Source: Paenibacillus durus
Lineage (GTDB): Bacteria; Bacillota; Bacilli; Paenibacillales; Paenibacillaceae
NCBI RefSeq assembly: GCF_000756615.1
Contig: NZ_CP009288.1
Coordinates: 5,890,001-5,954,000 of the forward strand
Length of the DNA: 64,000 nucleotides
Direction of reading: 5' to 3'
Below, piece after piece: positions 8,899 through 17,903 of the stretch. The position numbers were made by a program, and so were the translations under genes. The first letter of the stretch is position 1. Each line of letters begins with the position of its first letter. The notes under the pieces were generated by a model that saw only the letters and a program-made list of their open reading frames with translations, ran no database searches and was not told the origin of the DNA.

Positions 8899-9705
8899 CT
8901 ACTCGTAGACCTCCTTTAGGCATCCCTTCAGGTGTTCCTTATACTGCTGAATTTGCTCCTCCGTCGCCCCATCCCGTAACGATTCGAACAGGGCCATGCA
9001 TCCCTTGAAATTCCTGTCATTGCCTGACTGGTGTGCCAAGCCCAACGAGTGCATAACGTATTCCAGCGCGTCCGTCATTTGGCCAAACCGCTTATGGTAT
9101 AATGTCAAGTTGTAACAATAGTTATAATAATGTGAGACATTGCCTACATCTTCGTACTCCCCAAAGTCAGCAGTCCGCTCCGCAAAAGTATCTAAAAGAT
9201 TATCTACATTCAGACCATGCTGCAGTGCAGCCTGCAATACCGCACCCAGCCCCGGTAGTAGCTCCTCCGGATTGTCCTGCAAAAAACATACATATTCCGC
9301 CAGCCGTTCCGTCTTCCCCGATAGAATATCCAGTGCAAATAAATTTGCCTTCGCCAGGAATTTGAACTCCTCAACAATCTGCATTCCTTCCTCCCCTAAA
9401 TCCTCCATCCAGCCAAGCTCCGCATATTTATCGATGTACTCTCTAGCCCGATCATATTGGCCTTGCTTCTTCCCCCGCATTAGGTGACTGAACCCGTAAT
9501 AGTAAACCAGTGGACGCGCCATATCTGCAAGCGGTGCAGGCAATCCTATTGCCTTATAATACTGCCGCTCTTCATAGATGCATTGTGCGTAGCTGTATAG
9601 AATATCCGATGTATTCAGCAGCTTGTCCCAATTCTCGAAGCTAAATGCCATTTCCAACATTTCAACCATAATATCCGGCTTCAGTGATTGAATGGAAGGG
9701 CGCAA
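8899..9705 (-). CDS. TPR-like protein paired with a divergent XRE regulator (module A)
   Basis: 268-residue all-helical protein with no signal peptide or membrane segment. Repeated helix pairs are evident (LNTSDILYSYAQCIYEERQY; RAREYIDKYAELGWM; ALEYVMHSLGLAHQSGNDRN), as in TPR proteins of the Rap/PlcR/ComR (RRNPP) type, but it lacks a DNA-binding domain of its own. The start is TTG, six bases after AAGGAG. A promoter lies at 9740-9768. A small XRE regulator (12883-13227) is divergently oriented, and the same gene pair recurs at 59860-61138, so the two proteins probably act together. A 3-kb transposon now separates them. RRNPP-like peptide sensing is only an inference; no signal peptide gene was found. 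Confidence 0.6.
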   Translation of the reverse strand: MRPSIQSLKPDIMVEMLEMAFSFENWDKLLNTSDILYSYAQCIYEERQYYKAIGLPAPLADMARPLVYYYGFSHLMRGKKQGQYDRAREYIDKYAELGWMEDLGEEGMQIVEEFKFLAKANLFALDILSGKTERLAEYVCFLQDNPEELLPGLGAVLQAALQHGLNVDNLLDTFAERTADFGEYEDVGNVSHYYNYCYNLTLYHKRFGQMTDALEYVMHSLGLAHQSGNDRNFKGCMALFESLRDGATEEQIQQYKEHLKGCLKEVYE

Positions 9706-9739
9706 GGGAGGCTCCTTTTTTATCGACCTTTTTTAATTG

Positions 9740-9768
9740 ATTGTATATCTGTTTGTATAATGGGTCAA
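9740..9768 (-). promoter_or_regulatory. Promoter of the TPR gene
   Basis: On the minus strand TTGACC (9763-9768) and TACAAT (9740-9745) have a 17-base spacer and precede the TTG start at 9705 by about 35 bases. Confidence 0.75.
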
Positions 9769-9775
9769 TCTAAAT

Positions 9776-9792
9776 AGTACTTTTAAGTACAC
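9776..9792. promoter_or_regulatory. Palindromic candidate operator
   Basis: GTACTT-TT-AAGTAC (9777-9790) is a perfect inverted repeat just upstream of the TPR promoter and overlapping the transposon target duplication. Before the insertion it lay in the short divergent intergenic region between the TPR and XRE genes, where an autoregulatory operator would be expected. Confidence 0.5.
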
Positions 9793-9971
9793 TATTGTTT
9801 CTGCTAAAGCATAACGCCGCGAAGCTGGCGGGATTGCCTGTCCGGAAGTTGCCAGATATAATGACCGTATTCTAGCAAAGGAAAAAGGATACTTCCATCG
9901 CGTGTATGCCTGCTAGCACAGGCCGCACCGGAAATATCCTTCATCATTAGACATGGTCATTGTAACAGAGT

Positions 9972-10517
9972 ATGCGCTGGTTGAAAAGATCCCTGGTGTT
10001 TTTCGTCAGGGGTGCGGAGGAGGTGCCCTGCCCGTGCTGCACAGAGAACCTGGAGATTATCGGTAGCCGGGAGCGGAAGGTCCGGGGTGGGGGTGGTGAG
10101 CTGCGCCAACTGGTGATTCGCAGACTCCGGTGTGCGGGATGCCGCAGGATTCACCATGAGCTCCCGGATCTACTCATTCCCTATAAACGGTACGATTCCC
10201 GTTGTATCGAACAGGCGGTCACGGAGCCGGAGGCGTCCGTGACCGCCTGCGCGGAAACCTCTACGTTACGGCGTTGGAAGGTCTGGTTTCGCGTGCTCTC
10301 TATCTACTTCATCCTCGTTCTGCAGGCGCTGGAGGCTCGGATGTCCGGCCTCGCTCCCGGGTCCCCCGAAGCTTCGGATCACCTGCGTATGACCTCCGCC
10401 CCCGCCTTTCGTCAGCAAGGACCCGGCTGGCTGGCCAGACTTGTCCGCCCCGTCGCAAACGCTCATTTGTGGGTACATACCCGTTTTGCCTATCTGTCCG
10501 CCCCGGCTCTACGGTAG
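9972..10517 (+). CDS. DUF6431-like zinc-ribbon transposon protein
   Basis: 181 residues. The first 70 carry paired cysteines (VPCPCC and RRLRCAGCRRIHH), suggesting a zinc ribbon followed by a helix-turn-helix region (VTACAETSTLRRW). Proteins of this type (DUF6431) commonly accompany transposases of this class and are thought to bind element DNA, but no activity has been assigned. The C-terminal half is Ala/Arg/Pro-rich. The ribosome site is weak. The stop lies 40 bases before the transposase start. Confidence 0.6.
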   Translation: MRWLKRSLVFFVRGAEEVPCPCCTENLEIIGSRERKVRGGGGELRQLVIRRLRCAGCRRIHHELPDLLIPYKRYDSRCIEQAVTEPEASVTACAETSTLRRWKVWFRVLSIYFILVLQALEARMSGLAPGSPEASDHLRMTSAPAFRQQGPGWLARLVRPVANAHLWVHTRFAYLSAPALR

Positions 10518-10557
10518 ACTCTCCTTGAGTTCATTTCAGGAAGGAGTTTACCGACCC

Positions 10558-11910
10558 ATGAAAGACCAAAAGAAAGCCGAAGCCCTCGCCGCAGAGCGGA
10601 TGCAGCTTCTCGCTCCCCTGCTTGCCGAAGGGCTGGACCCGGCCAAAGCCCGGGAGATGAAAGCGCAGATTTGTAAGCAAACCGGACTCTCCGAACGTAC
10701 CTTGCGCCGGTATTTGGCGAGTTACCGGAGCGAAGGATTTACCGGCCTGAAGCCCAAAGGCAAAGGGCGGCAGCCCTCCGAAGAGATTCTTCCTACCGCC
10801 GTGCTCGAGCAAGCGATTCTCTTGCGCCGGGAGGTCCCCGGCCGCAGCGTCGCACAGCTCATTCAGATTTTAGAATGGGAAGGGCGGATTTCGCCGGGCC
10901 AAATTAAGCGTAGTACCCTGCAGGAGAGACTGACTGCCTGTGGCTACAGCTCGCGCCATCTGCGGATGTACGCCGAATCCGGGGTTGCCGCCAGACGCTT
11001 CCAGCAGCGCCACCGGAACCAGCTGTGGCAGTCAGACCTCAAATACGGACCGTATTTGCCCCTTGGCGAAAGCGGGACGATGAAACAGGTGTATCTGGTC
11101 GTGTTCATTGACGACGCTACAAGGTTTATTCTGCATGGGGAGTTTGTGCCGGTCATGGACCAGCGGCTGGTCGAATCGGCGTTTCGCCAAGCGATCCAGA
11201 AGTATGGGGTACCAGAAGCGGTCTATTTTGACAACGGCAAGCAGTACCGTACCCAAGCCATGACCCGGATATGTTCCAAGCTCGGAACCCGGCTGCTCTA
11301 TGCGAAGCCCTACTCGCCTGAATCCAAAGGCAAGGTCGAACGGTTTAACCAAATCGTCGATTCGTTTCTGAGCGAAGTCGCCTTGGAGAAGCCGAAGACA
11401 CTCGAGCAGTTGAATGAGCGCTTCGAGGTATGGCTCTCGGAGTGCTACCAGCACAAGCCCCACTCCGCCCTGCCGGACAAGCAAAGCCCGGAAACGGCGT
11501 TTCGGAGTGACAAGAAAGCACTGCGGTTCATGGACCCGGATACCTTGGCGGACGCGTTCTTGCATAGTGAAAAGCGGAAGGTCGACAAGTCGGGCTGCAT
11601 TAGCTTCATGAACCGAAAGTACGAAGTGGGCCTGACGGTCATTGGCTGTACGGTCGAGGTGGTTTATGACCCGGCAGACCCCACGGAACTGACGATTGAG
11701 TATGAGGGACGAGCGCCGTGGCGGGTGCGCGAGATGGAAATCGGTCAGCGGGCGGGAACCCGTCCGGCGTTGCCGGAGCACCTGGGCGCATCTATGACCG
11801 ACACGTCGAGACTGCTGGAGGCGGCAGAGCAGCGACACCAGCAGCGCAAACAGCGGGAAGCACCTGCGGTGACGTACCGCAGAGTGCAGGCGGAGGATGG
11901 CCATGTTTGA
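10558..11910 (+). CDS. TniA/Mu-type DDE transposase (rve core)
   Basis: About 450 residues from the ATG at 10558 (MKDQKK), which follows GGAAGGAG; an upstream in-frame extension is not needed. An N-terminal helix-turn-helix (TGLSERTLRRYLASYR) precedes the integrase core, with catalytic acids in LWQSDLKYG, VYFDNGKQ and SKGKVERFNQ. A C-terminal Mu-transposase-like beta domain follows (ISFMNRKYEVG). It should catalyse strand transfer and would work with the ATPase encoded next, whose start it overlaps by 8 bases. Confidence 0.9.
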   Translation: MKDQKKAEALAAERMQLLAPLLAEGLDPAKAREMKAQICKQTGLSERTLRRYLASYRSEGFTGLKPKGKGRQPSEEILPTAVLEQAILLRREVPGRSVAQLIQILEWEGRISPGQIKRSTLQERLTACGYSSRHLRMYAESGVAARRFQQRHRNQLWQSDLKYGPYLPLGESGTMKQVYLVVFIDDATRFILHGEFVPVMDQRLVESAFRQAIQKYGVPEAVYFDNGKQYRTQAMTRICSKLGTRLLYAKPYSPESKGKVERFNQIVDSFLSEVALEKPKTLEQLNERFEVWLSECYQHKPHSALPDKQSPETAFRSDKKALRFMDPDTLADAFLHSEKRKVDKSGCISFMNRKYEVGLTVIGCTVEVVYDPADPTELTIEYEGRAPWRVREMEIGQRAGTRPALPEHLGASMTDTSRLLEAAEQRHQQRKQREAPAVTYRRVQAEDGHV

Positions 11911-12703
11911 GTCCTTCTACGAGTTGCACCGTGCTCCGTTCTCCAGAGATCTTGCGGTAGACGAGTTATATGCGTCTGCGTCGCAGGAAGAAATGCTCGG
12001 GCGTCTGGCCTATGTCGCGGAACGCCAGTGGTTTGCCGTGCTCACAGGGGACTGCGGGACCGGGAAAACGACTACGATCCGGCGGTTAGCCAAGGAACTG
12101 GACGAGGCGCGCTTTAAGCTACTCTACCTGTCCGATTCGAAACTGACCCCGCGCCACTTCTACAAAGGGCTGCTGGAGCAGCTCGGCTGTGAGTCGAAAT
12201 TTTACCGGGGGGATGCAAAACGGCAGTTACACCGGGAGATTGAACTCATGCGTGGGATTCACCGGCTACAGCCCGTGGTCGTGGTCGATGAAGCCCATCT
12301 GCTGGACCGGGAGATGCTGGAGGAACTGCGATTTCTACTAAATCTGAAAATGGATTCACAGAGTCCGATGGCCCTGATTCTGGTGGGGCAAAGCGAACTG
12401 TGGGACCGGCTGGGGCTGCAAGCCTATGCGGCGATCCGCCAGCGAATTGATATGCAGTGTTATCTTCCGCATATGGACCGGGCGGAAGTGGGGGCCTATA
12501 TGAAGAGGCATCTGAGTGCAGCAGGTGCCGAGCATGAACTGTTTACGGAGGCGGCGATGGATGAAATCTACCGTTTTTCCAGCGGAGCCGCCCGGCTGGT
12601 GAACAAGCTCTGTACCCACGCGTTGATCTACGGCGCACAGAACAAGCACCGGATTGTGGACGACCATATGGTAAAGCGCGTGATCCAGGGAGAATTGTCA
12701 TGA
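11903..12703 (+). CDS. ExeA/TniB-like AAA+ ATPase
   Basis: 266 residues. Walker A GDCGTGKTTTI (about residue 50), Walker B VVVVDEAHLL (about 130), sensor-type GQSELWDRL and an ExeA-like C-terminal helical domain. In this transposon class such ATPases recruit the transposase to target DNA (TnsC/TniB/MuB role). The ATG at 11903 is six bases after GGAGG and overlaps the transposase stop, indicating translational coupling. Confidence 0.88.
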   Translation: MFESFYELHRAPFSRDLAVDELYASASQEEMLGRLAYVAERQWFAVLTGDCGTGKTTTIRRLAKELDEARFKLLYLSDSKLTPRHFYKGLLEQLGCESKFYRGDAKRQLHREIELMRGIHRLQPVVVVDEAHLLDREMLEELRFLLNLKMDSQSPMALILVGQSELWDRLGLQAYAAIRQRIDMQCYLPHMDRAEVGAYMKRHLSAAGAEHELFTEAAMDEIYRFSSGAARLVNKLCTHALIYGAQNKHRIVDDHMVKRVIQGELS

Positions 12704-12882
12704 TTCTCCCTGCTTTTCTATCCTACTGCGGACAGCATGGCCGTCAATAGCAGGACAGCTTACACCGTCAACCTCCGGTCATTATGGGTTAGCAGTAACA
12801 ACACTATATCAATATATCAATTTGCTTCTGATGATCTGTAATGGTTAGCATACCTCTTCTAACCTTAATTGGAGGTGATCCC

Positions 12883-13227
12883 ATGAATTTACCAGAGCGT
12901 GTTGGAAATCGGATACGTGAGCTTAGAAAAGCAAAAGGATGGACGCAAGAACAACTGGCCGAAGCGGCATCGCTTCACTACAGTTACATAGGTGGGGTAG
13001 AACGTGGCGACCGTAACATTTCTTTGGAGACCCTGGAAAAAATAATCGCTGCCTTTCAGGTTCCTGCTATCGAAATTTTCCGTTTTGAAGAAAACACCGA
13101 CCACCGCAAAGCGATAGATGAACATATAGCTTTGATTAGCAGTAGAAGTGCAGAAGAAATAGCAGCAATCACCAAAATTAATAAGGAAGTGATTGCTGCT
13201 ATGGAGATTAGATTGAATCAGGATTAA
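12883..13227 (+). CDS. XRE-family regulator (module A)
   Basis: 114 residues from the ATG at 12883, preceded by GGAGGTGATCCC. Residues 1-65 form a Cro/C1-type helix-turn-helix (GWTQEQLAEAASLHYSYIGG, ERGDRNISLETLEKII). The C-terminal 45 residues are a short helical tail (ISSRSAEEIAAITKI). It closely resembles the regulator at 60779-61138 and was divergent from the TPR gene at 8899 before the transposon inserted. It probably regulates itself and the TPR gene. Confidence 0.85.
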   Translation: MNLPERVGNRIRELRKAKGWTQEQLAEAASLHYSYIGGVERGDRNISLETLEKIIAAFQVPAIEIFRFEENTDHRKAIDEHIALISSRSAEEIAAITKINKEVIAAMEIRLNQD

Positions 13228-13739
13228 ATTAGAAAAAGATCTTGGTAGTCGGAGTAAAGGTTACAATGATAAAAAGACATCTCGACCAAGCACGGTCAAG
13301 TCTTTGGTCGAGATAAAATAATTGATTTCGCTGTGTTTATGATATGGTTCACCGTACATCGGTGGAGGGAATTTTCTTACGCTGTGGCAAACAAATAAAT
13401 TTCATTAGATTTTCCGCTTGAGGATTGTCTGTCTGGCTTCCTCTTCCGCAGACTCAGAGCATATCTCGCAGCGCGAATACGATGTTATAAGATGTTCCGC
13501 CTTCTTCGAATTTACTCTCGATCTCACTTCTCTCAAGCTTTTTTATATGAGGATATTTGCTTAATTAGACATAGCTTCCAATAGGATGATAAGTAAAGTT
13601 TGAATTTCGTTAAGATCATTCAAAACATAATTAACTAAGAAACCTATGCTTTTTCTTTCTTACATAATTCTACTCCCGTTACCGTACGGTTCAGGTCAAA
13701 TCTGTGGTAAAGCAGAGATTGCAAAAGGCTGTTGGTTAA
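13228..13739. other. Intergenic region with a hairpin and decayed minus-strand coding debris
   Basis: 13278-13316 is a long hairpin (ATCTCGACCAA/TTGGTCGAGAT) that may end the XRE transcript. About 13460-13560 on the minus strand reads KKLERSEIESKFEEGG then TSYNIVFALRDML and a stop, and another frame just downstream reads DNPQAENLMKFICLPQRKK. These look like protein tails, not random sequence, but I cannot name them. Confidence 0.35.
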
Positions 13740-15122
13740 TTAGCCAACAGCCTCGTCATGTTGAATCATTCTTAAATTAGCATTACTAATTACCATATTC
13801 TTTAGTAGAATCTCTAAAAAGAAATTCACTAAACCAGAAGTATCTCCTTTATCGGCATCTAGTAACAATGCTAAATATTCCTGTTTTTTTGAGACTTCAA
13901 CATAAATTGGAGGGAGATTTTTTCTCTTCAATATCCAATTCATAACAGCTCGCGAAAGTCTTCCATTACCATCTGTAAAAGGATGAATTTGAGTTAGTCT
14001 ATGATGAATAACTACTGCTTTTTCCAAAACATCAGAAAAGCTTGACTGATCGATTTTTTCCATTAATACATCAATTTCTTTATCTAAAAAGTATAACTCT
14101 TCCTCAATCTTACCGTGATACACTGTTTGAATTTGAGCTCCAGTGATCTCATTATCTATTGTTCTAAATTCTCCTGACAAGTCAGGGTCAGGTGAAAGTT
14201 TAAAAAGAAGCTTATGTAGTTCTTTCAATTCATACCTATTAGGAAACGTCTGTGCTCTAAATATTTGATTACAAACAAAATAATGTCCGACTGTTTCAAT
14301 TATGTTCTTGTTATCTTTGAACTCGTTAAAATATTTACTTTCTCTCTTATGGATTCTCAAATCAGTACAGATTTCCGAAACAGTGTTTATGTCAAGGTCT
14401 AGTCCTTCGATCCTACCATCGTTATAAATCAAATGATTTTTGAGCTTGTACCAATCAGGGCTTGTATCCATAAGGGGCACATAGGAGTATGAATTAATAA
14501 TATTCCTCAAAAAGACTCTATCTAATCTATTTAAGCCTAAACTCTCTATTTTTTTAAATGGCTGATATTTTGTAAAAAACTTTTTACTTGGTAAAACTTT
14601 AATTTTTTTTAAATTAATAAATCTCCAGTATAAACTCATGAAACTGACACCAAATACTAAGCTTATCCTGAGAACATCATCATCCTCAAGATATCCTTCG
14701 CTATTTTCAAACTGTTTGGCGAGTTGTAGTATATACCTCTCTGGAGCGAGTAAGTTCCCTGCAAATTCATCAGCAAATCTTTCAATGGGATCTTTACTGT
14801 TTGTAGGACTAACTCTAACAGAATAATCCTTAATGTGATGGCATAACTCGTGGGCAGCGGTGAACCGTTGTCTCTCGTAAGGTCTTTTAGAGTTAATACC
14901 AACTGTTGCTACCAGTCCCTCACTCTCAGGCGAATAAACACCCTCCAAATCATCAAAGGGAAGGAACTGATAATGAATACTAAAGTCAGATAATATTTTA
15001 AATATATTGATAGGAAAACTTATTTCGTTTGAAGTAAAATAAATCTCAAGGACAATATCAGCTAGTTCCCTGGCAGAACATCTTTGACTGATATCCCTGA
15101 GATTAATTAAATCAATGCTCAT
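13740..15122 (-). CDS. ImmA/IrrE metallopeptidase fused to a Fic domain
   Basis: 460 residues. The N-terminal part (about 40-150) has an ImmA/IrrE zinc-peptidase core: AAHELCHHI (HExxH) and FADEFAGNLLAPE. The C-terminal part (about 310-440) is a Fic AMP-transferase domain with the full motif HPFTDGNGRLSR. Between them, near residue 230, GRIEG resembles the class-II inhibitory helix, though the usual Ser/Thr is replaced. Expected activities are cleavage of a partner repressor and NMP transfer to a protein target, but neither substrate is known. The start overlaps the upstream XRE gene by 11 bases and has no ribosome site of its own, so the two are coupled. This looks like a toxin-antitoxin or stress-response pair. 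Confidence 0.85.
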   Translation of the reverse strand: MSIDLINLRDISQRCSARELADIVLEIYFTSNEISFPINIFKILSDFSIHYQFLPFDDLEGVYSPESEGLVATVGINSKRPYERQRFTAAHELCHHIKDYSVRVSPTNSKDPIERFADEFAGNLLAPERYILQLAKQFENSEGYLEDDDVLRISLVFGVSFMSLYWRFINLKKIKVLPSKKFFTKYQPFKKIESLGLNRLDRVFLRNIINSYSYVPLMDTSPDWYKLKNHLIYNDGRIEGLDLDINTVSEICTDLRIHKRESKYFNEFKDNKNIIETVGHYFVCNQIFRAQTFPNRYELKELHKLLFKLSPDPDLSGEFRTIDNEITGAQIQTVYHGKIEEELYFLDKEIDVLMEKIDQSSFSDVLEKAVVIHHRLTQIHPFTDGNGRLSRAVMNWILKRKNLPPIYVEVSKKQEYLALLLDADKGDTSGLVNFFLEILLKNMVISNANLRMIQHDEAVG

Positions 15123-15438
15123 TATGAATTTGTTTAGATACTTCTCTTTGGAAAGCCAGGAACTCTAGAACTTGGTCTTGATCAAACTCCGACAGTCTAT
15201 CTCCGTTTCTTGCAAAAACTACCGCCTGTGGCTCTAATGTGTCTGAGATCAAATATTGTTTAGAGCAGCCATATATTTTAACCATTGATTCAATAGTACC
15301 ACTATCTGGAAAAACGTTGCCTGATTCAATATCAGCTAATTCTTTAATAGAGATACTAAGTTGGTCAGCTATATAGCTGAGGGTTAGATTAAGATCTTCA
15401 CGACATTTAGCAGCACGTACAGAATTAAACGTATCCAT
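15112..15438 (-). CDS. XRE regulator coupled to the ImmA-Fic protein
   Basis: 108 residues with a helix-turn-helix at about 12-65 (LTLSYIADQLSISIKELADI, ESGNVFPDSGTI) and a short acidic tail (LSEFDQDQVLEFLAFQREV). It is first in a two-gene unit and overlaps the next gene. By analogy with ImmR/ImmA pairs, this protein is the likely repressor and possible substrate of the peptidase domain encoded downstream. RBS AAAGGGG before ATG. Confidence 0.85.
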   Translation of the reverse strand: MDTFNSVRAAKCREDLNLTLSYIADQLSISIKELADIESGNVFPDSGTIESMVKIYGCSKQYLISDTLEPQAVVFARNGDRLSEFDQDQVLEFLAFQREVSKQIHNEH

Positions 15439-15939
15439 ACGTTCTATCCCCTTTCATTCACTCTAATTATATCCTATCCCTATATATCTGCAATATACAT
15501 TTTTATCTAGGAATCAAATATTTAAGCTCTAGATCAGTGGATTGGATATCAAACTCAACTCTCCGATTTACCACTATTTATGACACGGTTCCCGCGCTAT
15601 CTGTAACGGCAGGTTTTTGTATCAAGGCCACTATGCACAGGATGGCCTTTTCATGTAAATCAACTCTTATTCCCCCCATTTTACTTACAGCGACTAGGCG
15701 TTTGAATTGTTACATTTCAATGTAACAGCCGTCAAAAGAAAGGCTTTTCTTGATAATATAAGAAACACCGATCGCTTTGGACCAGTGTTCTGTGCTTTCA
15801 TGTTATATTCATGAAAATAATTGAATGAAGAGTCCCGCAACCTTTTCCATTCGAAAAAGAGTGTTCAAGTGAATTTTGTGTGCTGTGGAAGGCCTCGGCA
15901 ATCGCGAACATTAGACGCTATGAATCACTTTACGCATCA
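15439..15939. other. Intergenic, no gene recognised
   Basis: A+T-rich DNA containing the promoter region of the XRE/ImmA-Fic unit. Open frames here lack ribosome sites and recognisable products. Confidence 0.5.
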
Positions 15940-16113
15940 ATATATATCTATGATGACTACCATTGATTTCACAAATCTGCCTTACTGGGATTTATATGCT
16001 GCATTACGGCTATCTAAATTTCTCGAATGGGGATTAGATAGAAGCACCGAAAGAACAATGCGGGAAAGACACAAACGGTTCATCACCCAGACTATGGATA
16101 ATATTAATCAAAT
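15940..16113 (+). pseudogene. C-terminal remnant of a phosphotransferase (APH-like) gene
   Basis: The frame reads IDFTNLPYWDLYAALRLSKF then LEWGLDRSTERTMRERHKRF, which is the usual ending of aminoglycoside-phosphotransferase-fold proteins of Bacillales (LPYWDL.AALR...WGLD..TE..MRE.H). The catalytic lobes are missing. The longer open frame starting at 15821 has no relation to this family at its beginning. Confidence 0.6.
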
Positions 16114-16238
16114 CCAGAAAAACACCAGGCATAAATGTTGTATTCCTTTAACGCTAACTATATATTAAAGTTAAGATATAAAATCCAGTTGCCAAAAAGG
16201 ATTCCATATGACTAATCTTAGCAAGAAGGTGTAATATA

Positions 16239-17903
16239 TTGGGTTTTGAGGTGTGGGTTGACTTAATATTGTTCTTCGTTTTGTTTGCTCTGTTTGCATA
16301 CATATTTGCTTCAGTCACAATCACGAACCTGCACAAACTCTATCTATTATTCCATTTTGCCATGATGCTATGGCCTTTCTGCCAGTTCGCCATCAAAACA
16401 ACGGGGAATCCTACCTTTCAATTATTTTATGTGAAGCTTGCATTTGTAAGTTCGCCTCTACTAACCACGGGATGGCTCCTTTTTACGATTTTTCTCACCG
16501 GTCAATCGAAATTTCTGCGAAGAAAAATATCCTTATTTCTTTTTGTACCTGCATTATTAGCAGCGCTCGGCATAATCGTCAATCCCAACGGCTGGTTTGT
16601 CCACCCTGTTAACGGCGGTTACATCCAAAGAACCTATGGGCCTATTTTTTGGTTTAATATTACGATCTTGATGATCCATTTTATAGTTTCGCTATATATC
16701 ATCTATCTAGCTCTTGTATCAGATAATAGGCCTCGTATCAAAAAACAAGTGATGCACATGCTCAGAGGGGTCTTGGTAATAGCCATATTCACCTTGGTGG
16801 ACATATTCCTAAATGTTGTCCTCTCCCCATATCTGCCGGTCATCCCGGGCATGGCATCCCTTGGCATATTACTATCTGCTATCATGTTTGTTATTGCCAT
16901 TCACCGGGATAAAGTGTTTGATATTGTGACCATCGCTCATCAAGATATTATTGATACGATTGAGCATGGAATTCTGGTGCTGGATGATAATGAAATCGTG
17001 GTAGAAATCAATCAGTCGCTGCTTCCCCATATGAATCTGCGTATAGGTGATCGATTCAATATGGTGGCCATCCTTCCGCACGAACCGGCTGACGGCCATA
17101 TCGAATGTTTTCTGCATACTTACCGGGAACGTCCGCTGGAGAGGACAGAAATCGAATTACTACATCCTAGAATCAATCGGTATATCAGCATTCATGCTGC
17201 GCCCATCATGGTCAGCGGTCTAATGGTTGGGCGGATCATCACGTTTCAGGATATAACCGAGCTTCGGCGCCTCATTGATGAAACAATCCTTCAGAATAAG
17301 ATCCTGCAAGAACGCAACGAAGAACTAATCAAAATACAAACTGAGCTATCCCAAACGAACCGAAAACTTAATCAGATGGCGATTACCGACAGCTTAACCG
17401 GCTGCTATAATCGTCATTACTTGACTCAGCAGTTAGAGAACGAAGTGATGAAGAACAGGAGATATCAAATTTCCTTTGCCATTCTTTTATTGGATATCGA
17501 CTTTTTCAAATTGGTCAATGACAATTACGGCCATTTAGCCGGCGATGAAGTGATCTGCAACACGGTGGAAGTCATCAAGCACTCACTGCGGCGGACTGAC
17601 ATTTTAGCGCGTTATGGCGGAGAAGAATTTATTATCTATTTACCCAATACGGATGAATCGCAGGCCAAGGTCCTAGCCGAACGGATCAAATCCACAGTCG
17701 AATCGAATAAAGTGGTCATCGAAAATATAACCCAATCTGTATCCATTACGATAAGTATGGGACTTCTGTCCATTAAAGATTTTTCGGTTGAAAATATACT
17801 AAGCCCCAAATCTTATCTAAATGATTTGTTTGAATCTGTAGACAAGGCCTTATATCAGGCAAAAAATGAAGGGCGTAACCGGATTATTAGTGTTGTACGG
17901 TAG
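16239..17903 (+). CDS. Membrane diguanylate cyclase (7TM-PAS-GGDEF)
   Basis: 554 residues from a TTG start after AGAAGGTG. Residues 1-225 form seven hydrophobic segments of the histidine-kinase-type 7TM sensor. A PAS-like domain follows (IEHGILVLDDNEIVVEINQS), then a short coiled coil (about 345-385), then a GGDEF domain. The active site YGGEEF is intact, and RRTD five residues upstream is a canonical inhibitory I-site, so it should make c-di-GMP with product inhibition. No EAL domain. It is a plausible source for the c-di-GMP sensed by the riboswitch at 5122-5212; the inducing signal is unknown. Confidence 0.92.
   Translation: MGFEVWVDLILFFVLFALFAYIFASVTITNLHKLYLLFHFAMMLWPFCQFAIKTTGNPTFQLFYVKLAFVSSPLLTTGWLLFTIFLTGQSKFLRRKISLFLFVPALLAALGIIVNPNGWFVHPVNGGYIQRTYGPIFWFNITILMIHFIVSLYIIYLALVSDNRPRIKKQVMHMLRGVLVIAIFTLVDIFLNVVLSPYLPVIPGMASLGILLSAIMFVIAIHRDKVFDIVTIAHQDIIDTIEHGILVLDDNEIVVEINQSLLPHMNLRIGDRFNMVAILPHEPADGHIECFLHTYRERPLERTEIELLHPRINRYISIHAAPIMVSGLMVGRIITFQDITELRRLIDETILQNKILQERNEELIKIQTELSQTNRKLNQMAITDSLTGCYNRHYLTQQLENEVMKNRRYQISFAILLLDIDFFKLVNDNYGHLAGDEVICNTVEVIKHSLRRTDILARYGGEEFIIYLPNTDESQAKVLAERIKSTVESNKVVIENITQSVSITISMGLLSIKDFSVENILSPKSYLNDLFESVDKALYQAKNEGRNRIISVVR

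Larger units (their letters stand above)
9796..12800 (+). mobile_element. Three-gene Mu/Tn552-like transposon with AAA+ ATPase
   Basis: 3005-bp element. The left end begins TGTTTCTGCTAAAGCATAA; the complement of the right end begins TGTTACTGCTAACCCATAA (16 of 19 match). The TGT terminus is typical of Mu/Tn7-type DDE transposons. ACACTAT flanks both ends (9789-9795 and 12801-12807), a 7-bp apparent target duplication. Cargo: a zinc-ribbon protein, a retroviral-type DDE transposase and an ATPase, all intact and co-oriented. It split the TPR/XRE module A. Its G+C content is visibly higher than that of its flanks. Confidence 0.88.

Noticed and set aside
11032..11904. Long minus-strand open frame (290 codons) opposite the transposase
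   Set aside because: It is a shadow of the G+C-rich transposase gene: no ribosome site, no recognisable domain, biased composition.
9796..12800. CRISPR-associated or Tn7-like transposon
   Set aside because: Transposase and ATPase fit, but there are no cas genes, TniQ/TnsD gene or repeats; it is a minimal three-gene element.
16154..16336. Minus-strand open frame of 60 codons upstream of the diguanylate cyclase
   Set aside because: Overlaps the start and first membrane helices of the cyclase gene and has no ribosome site.
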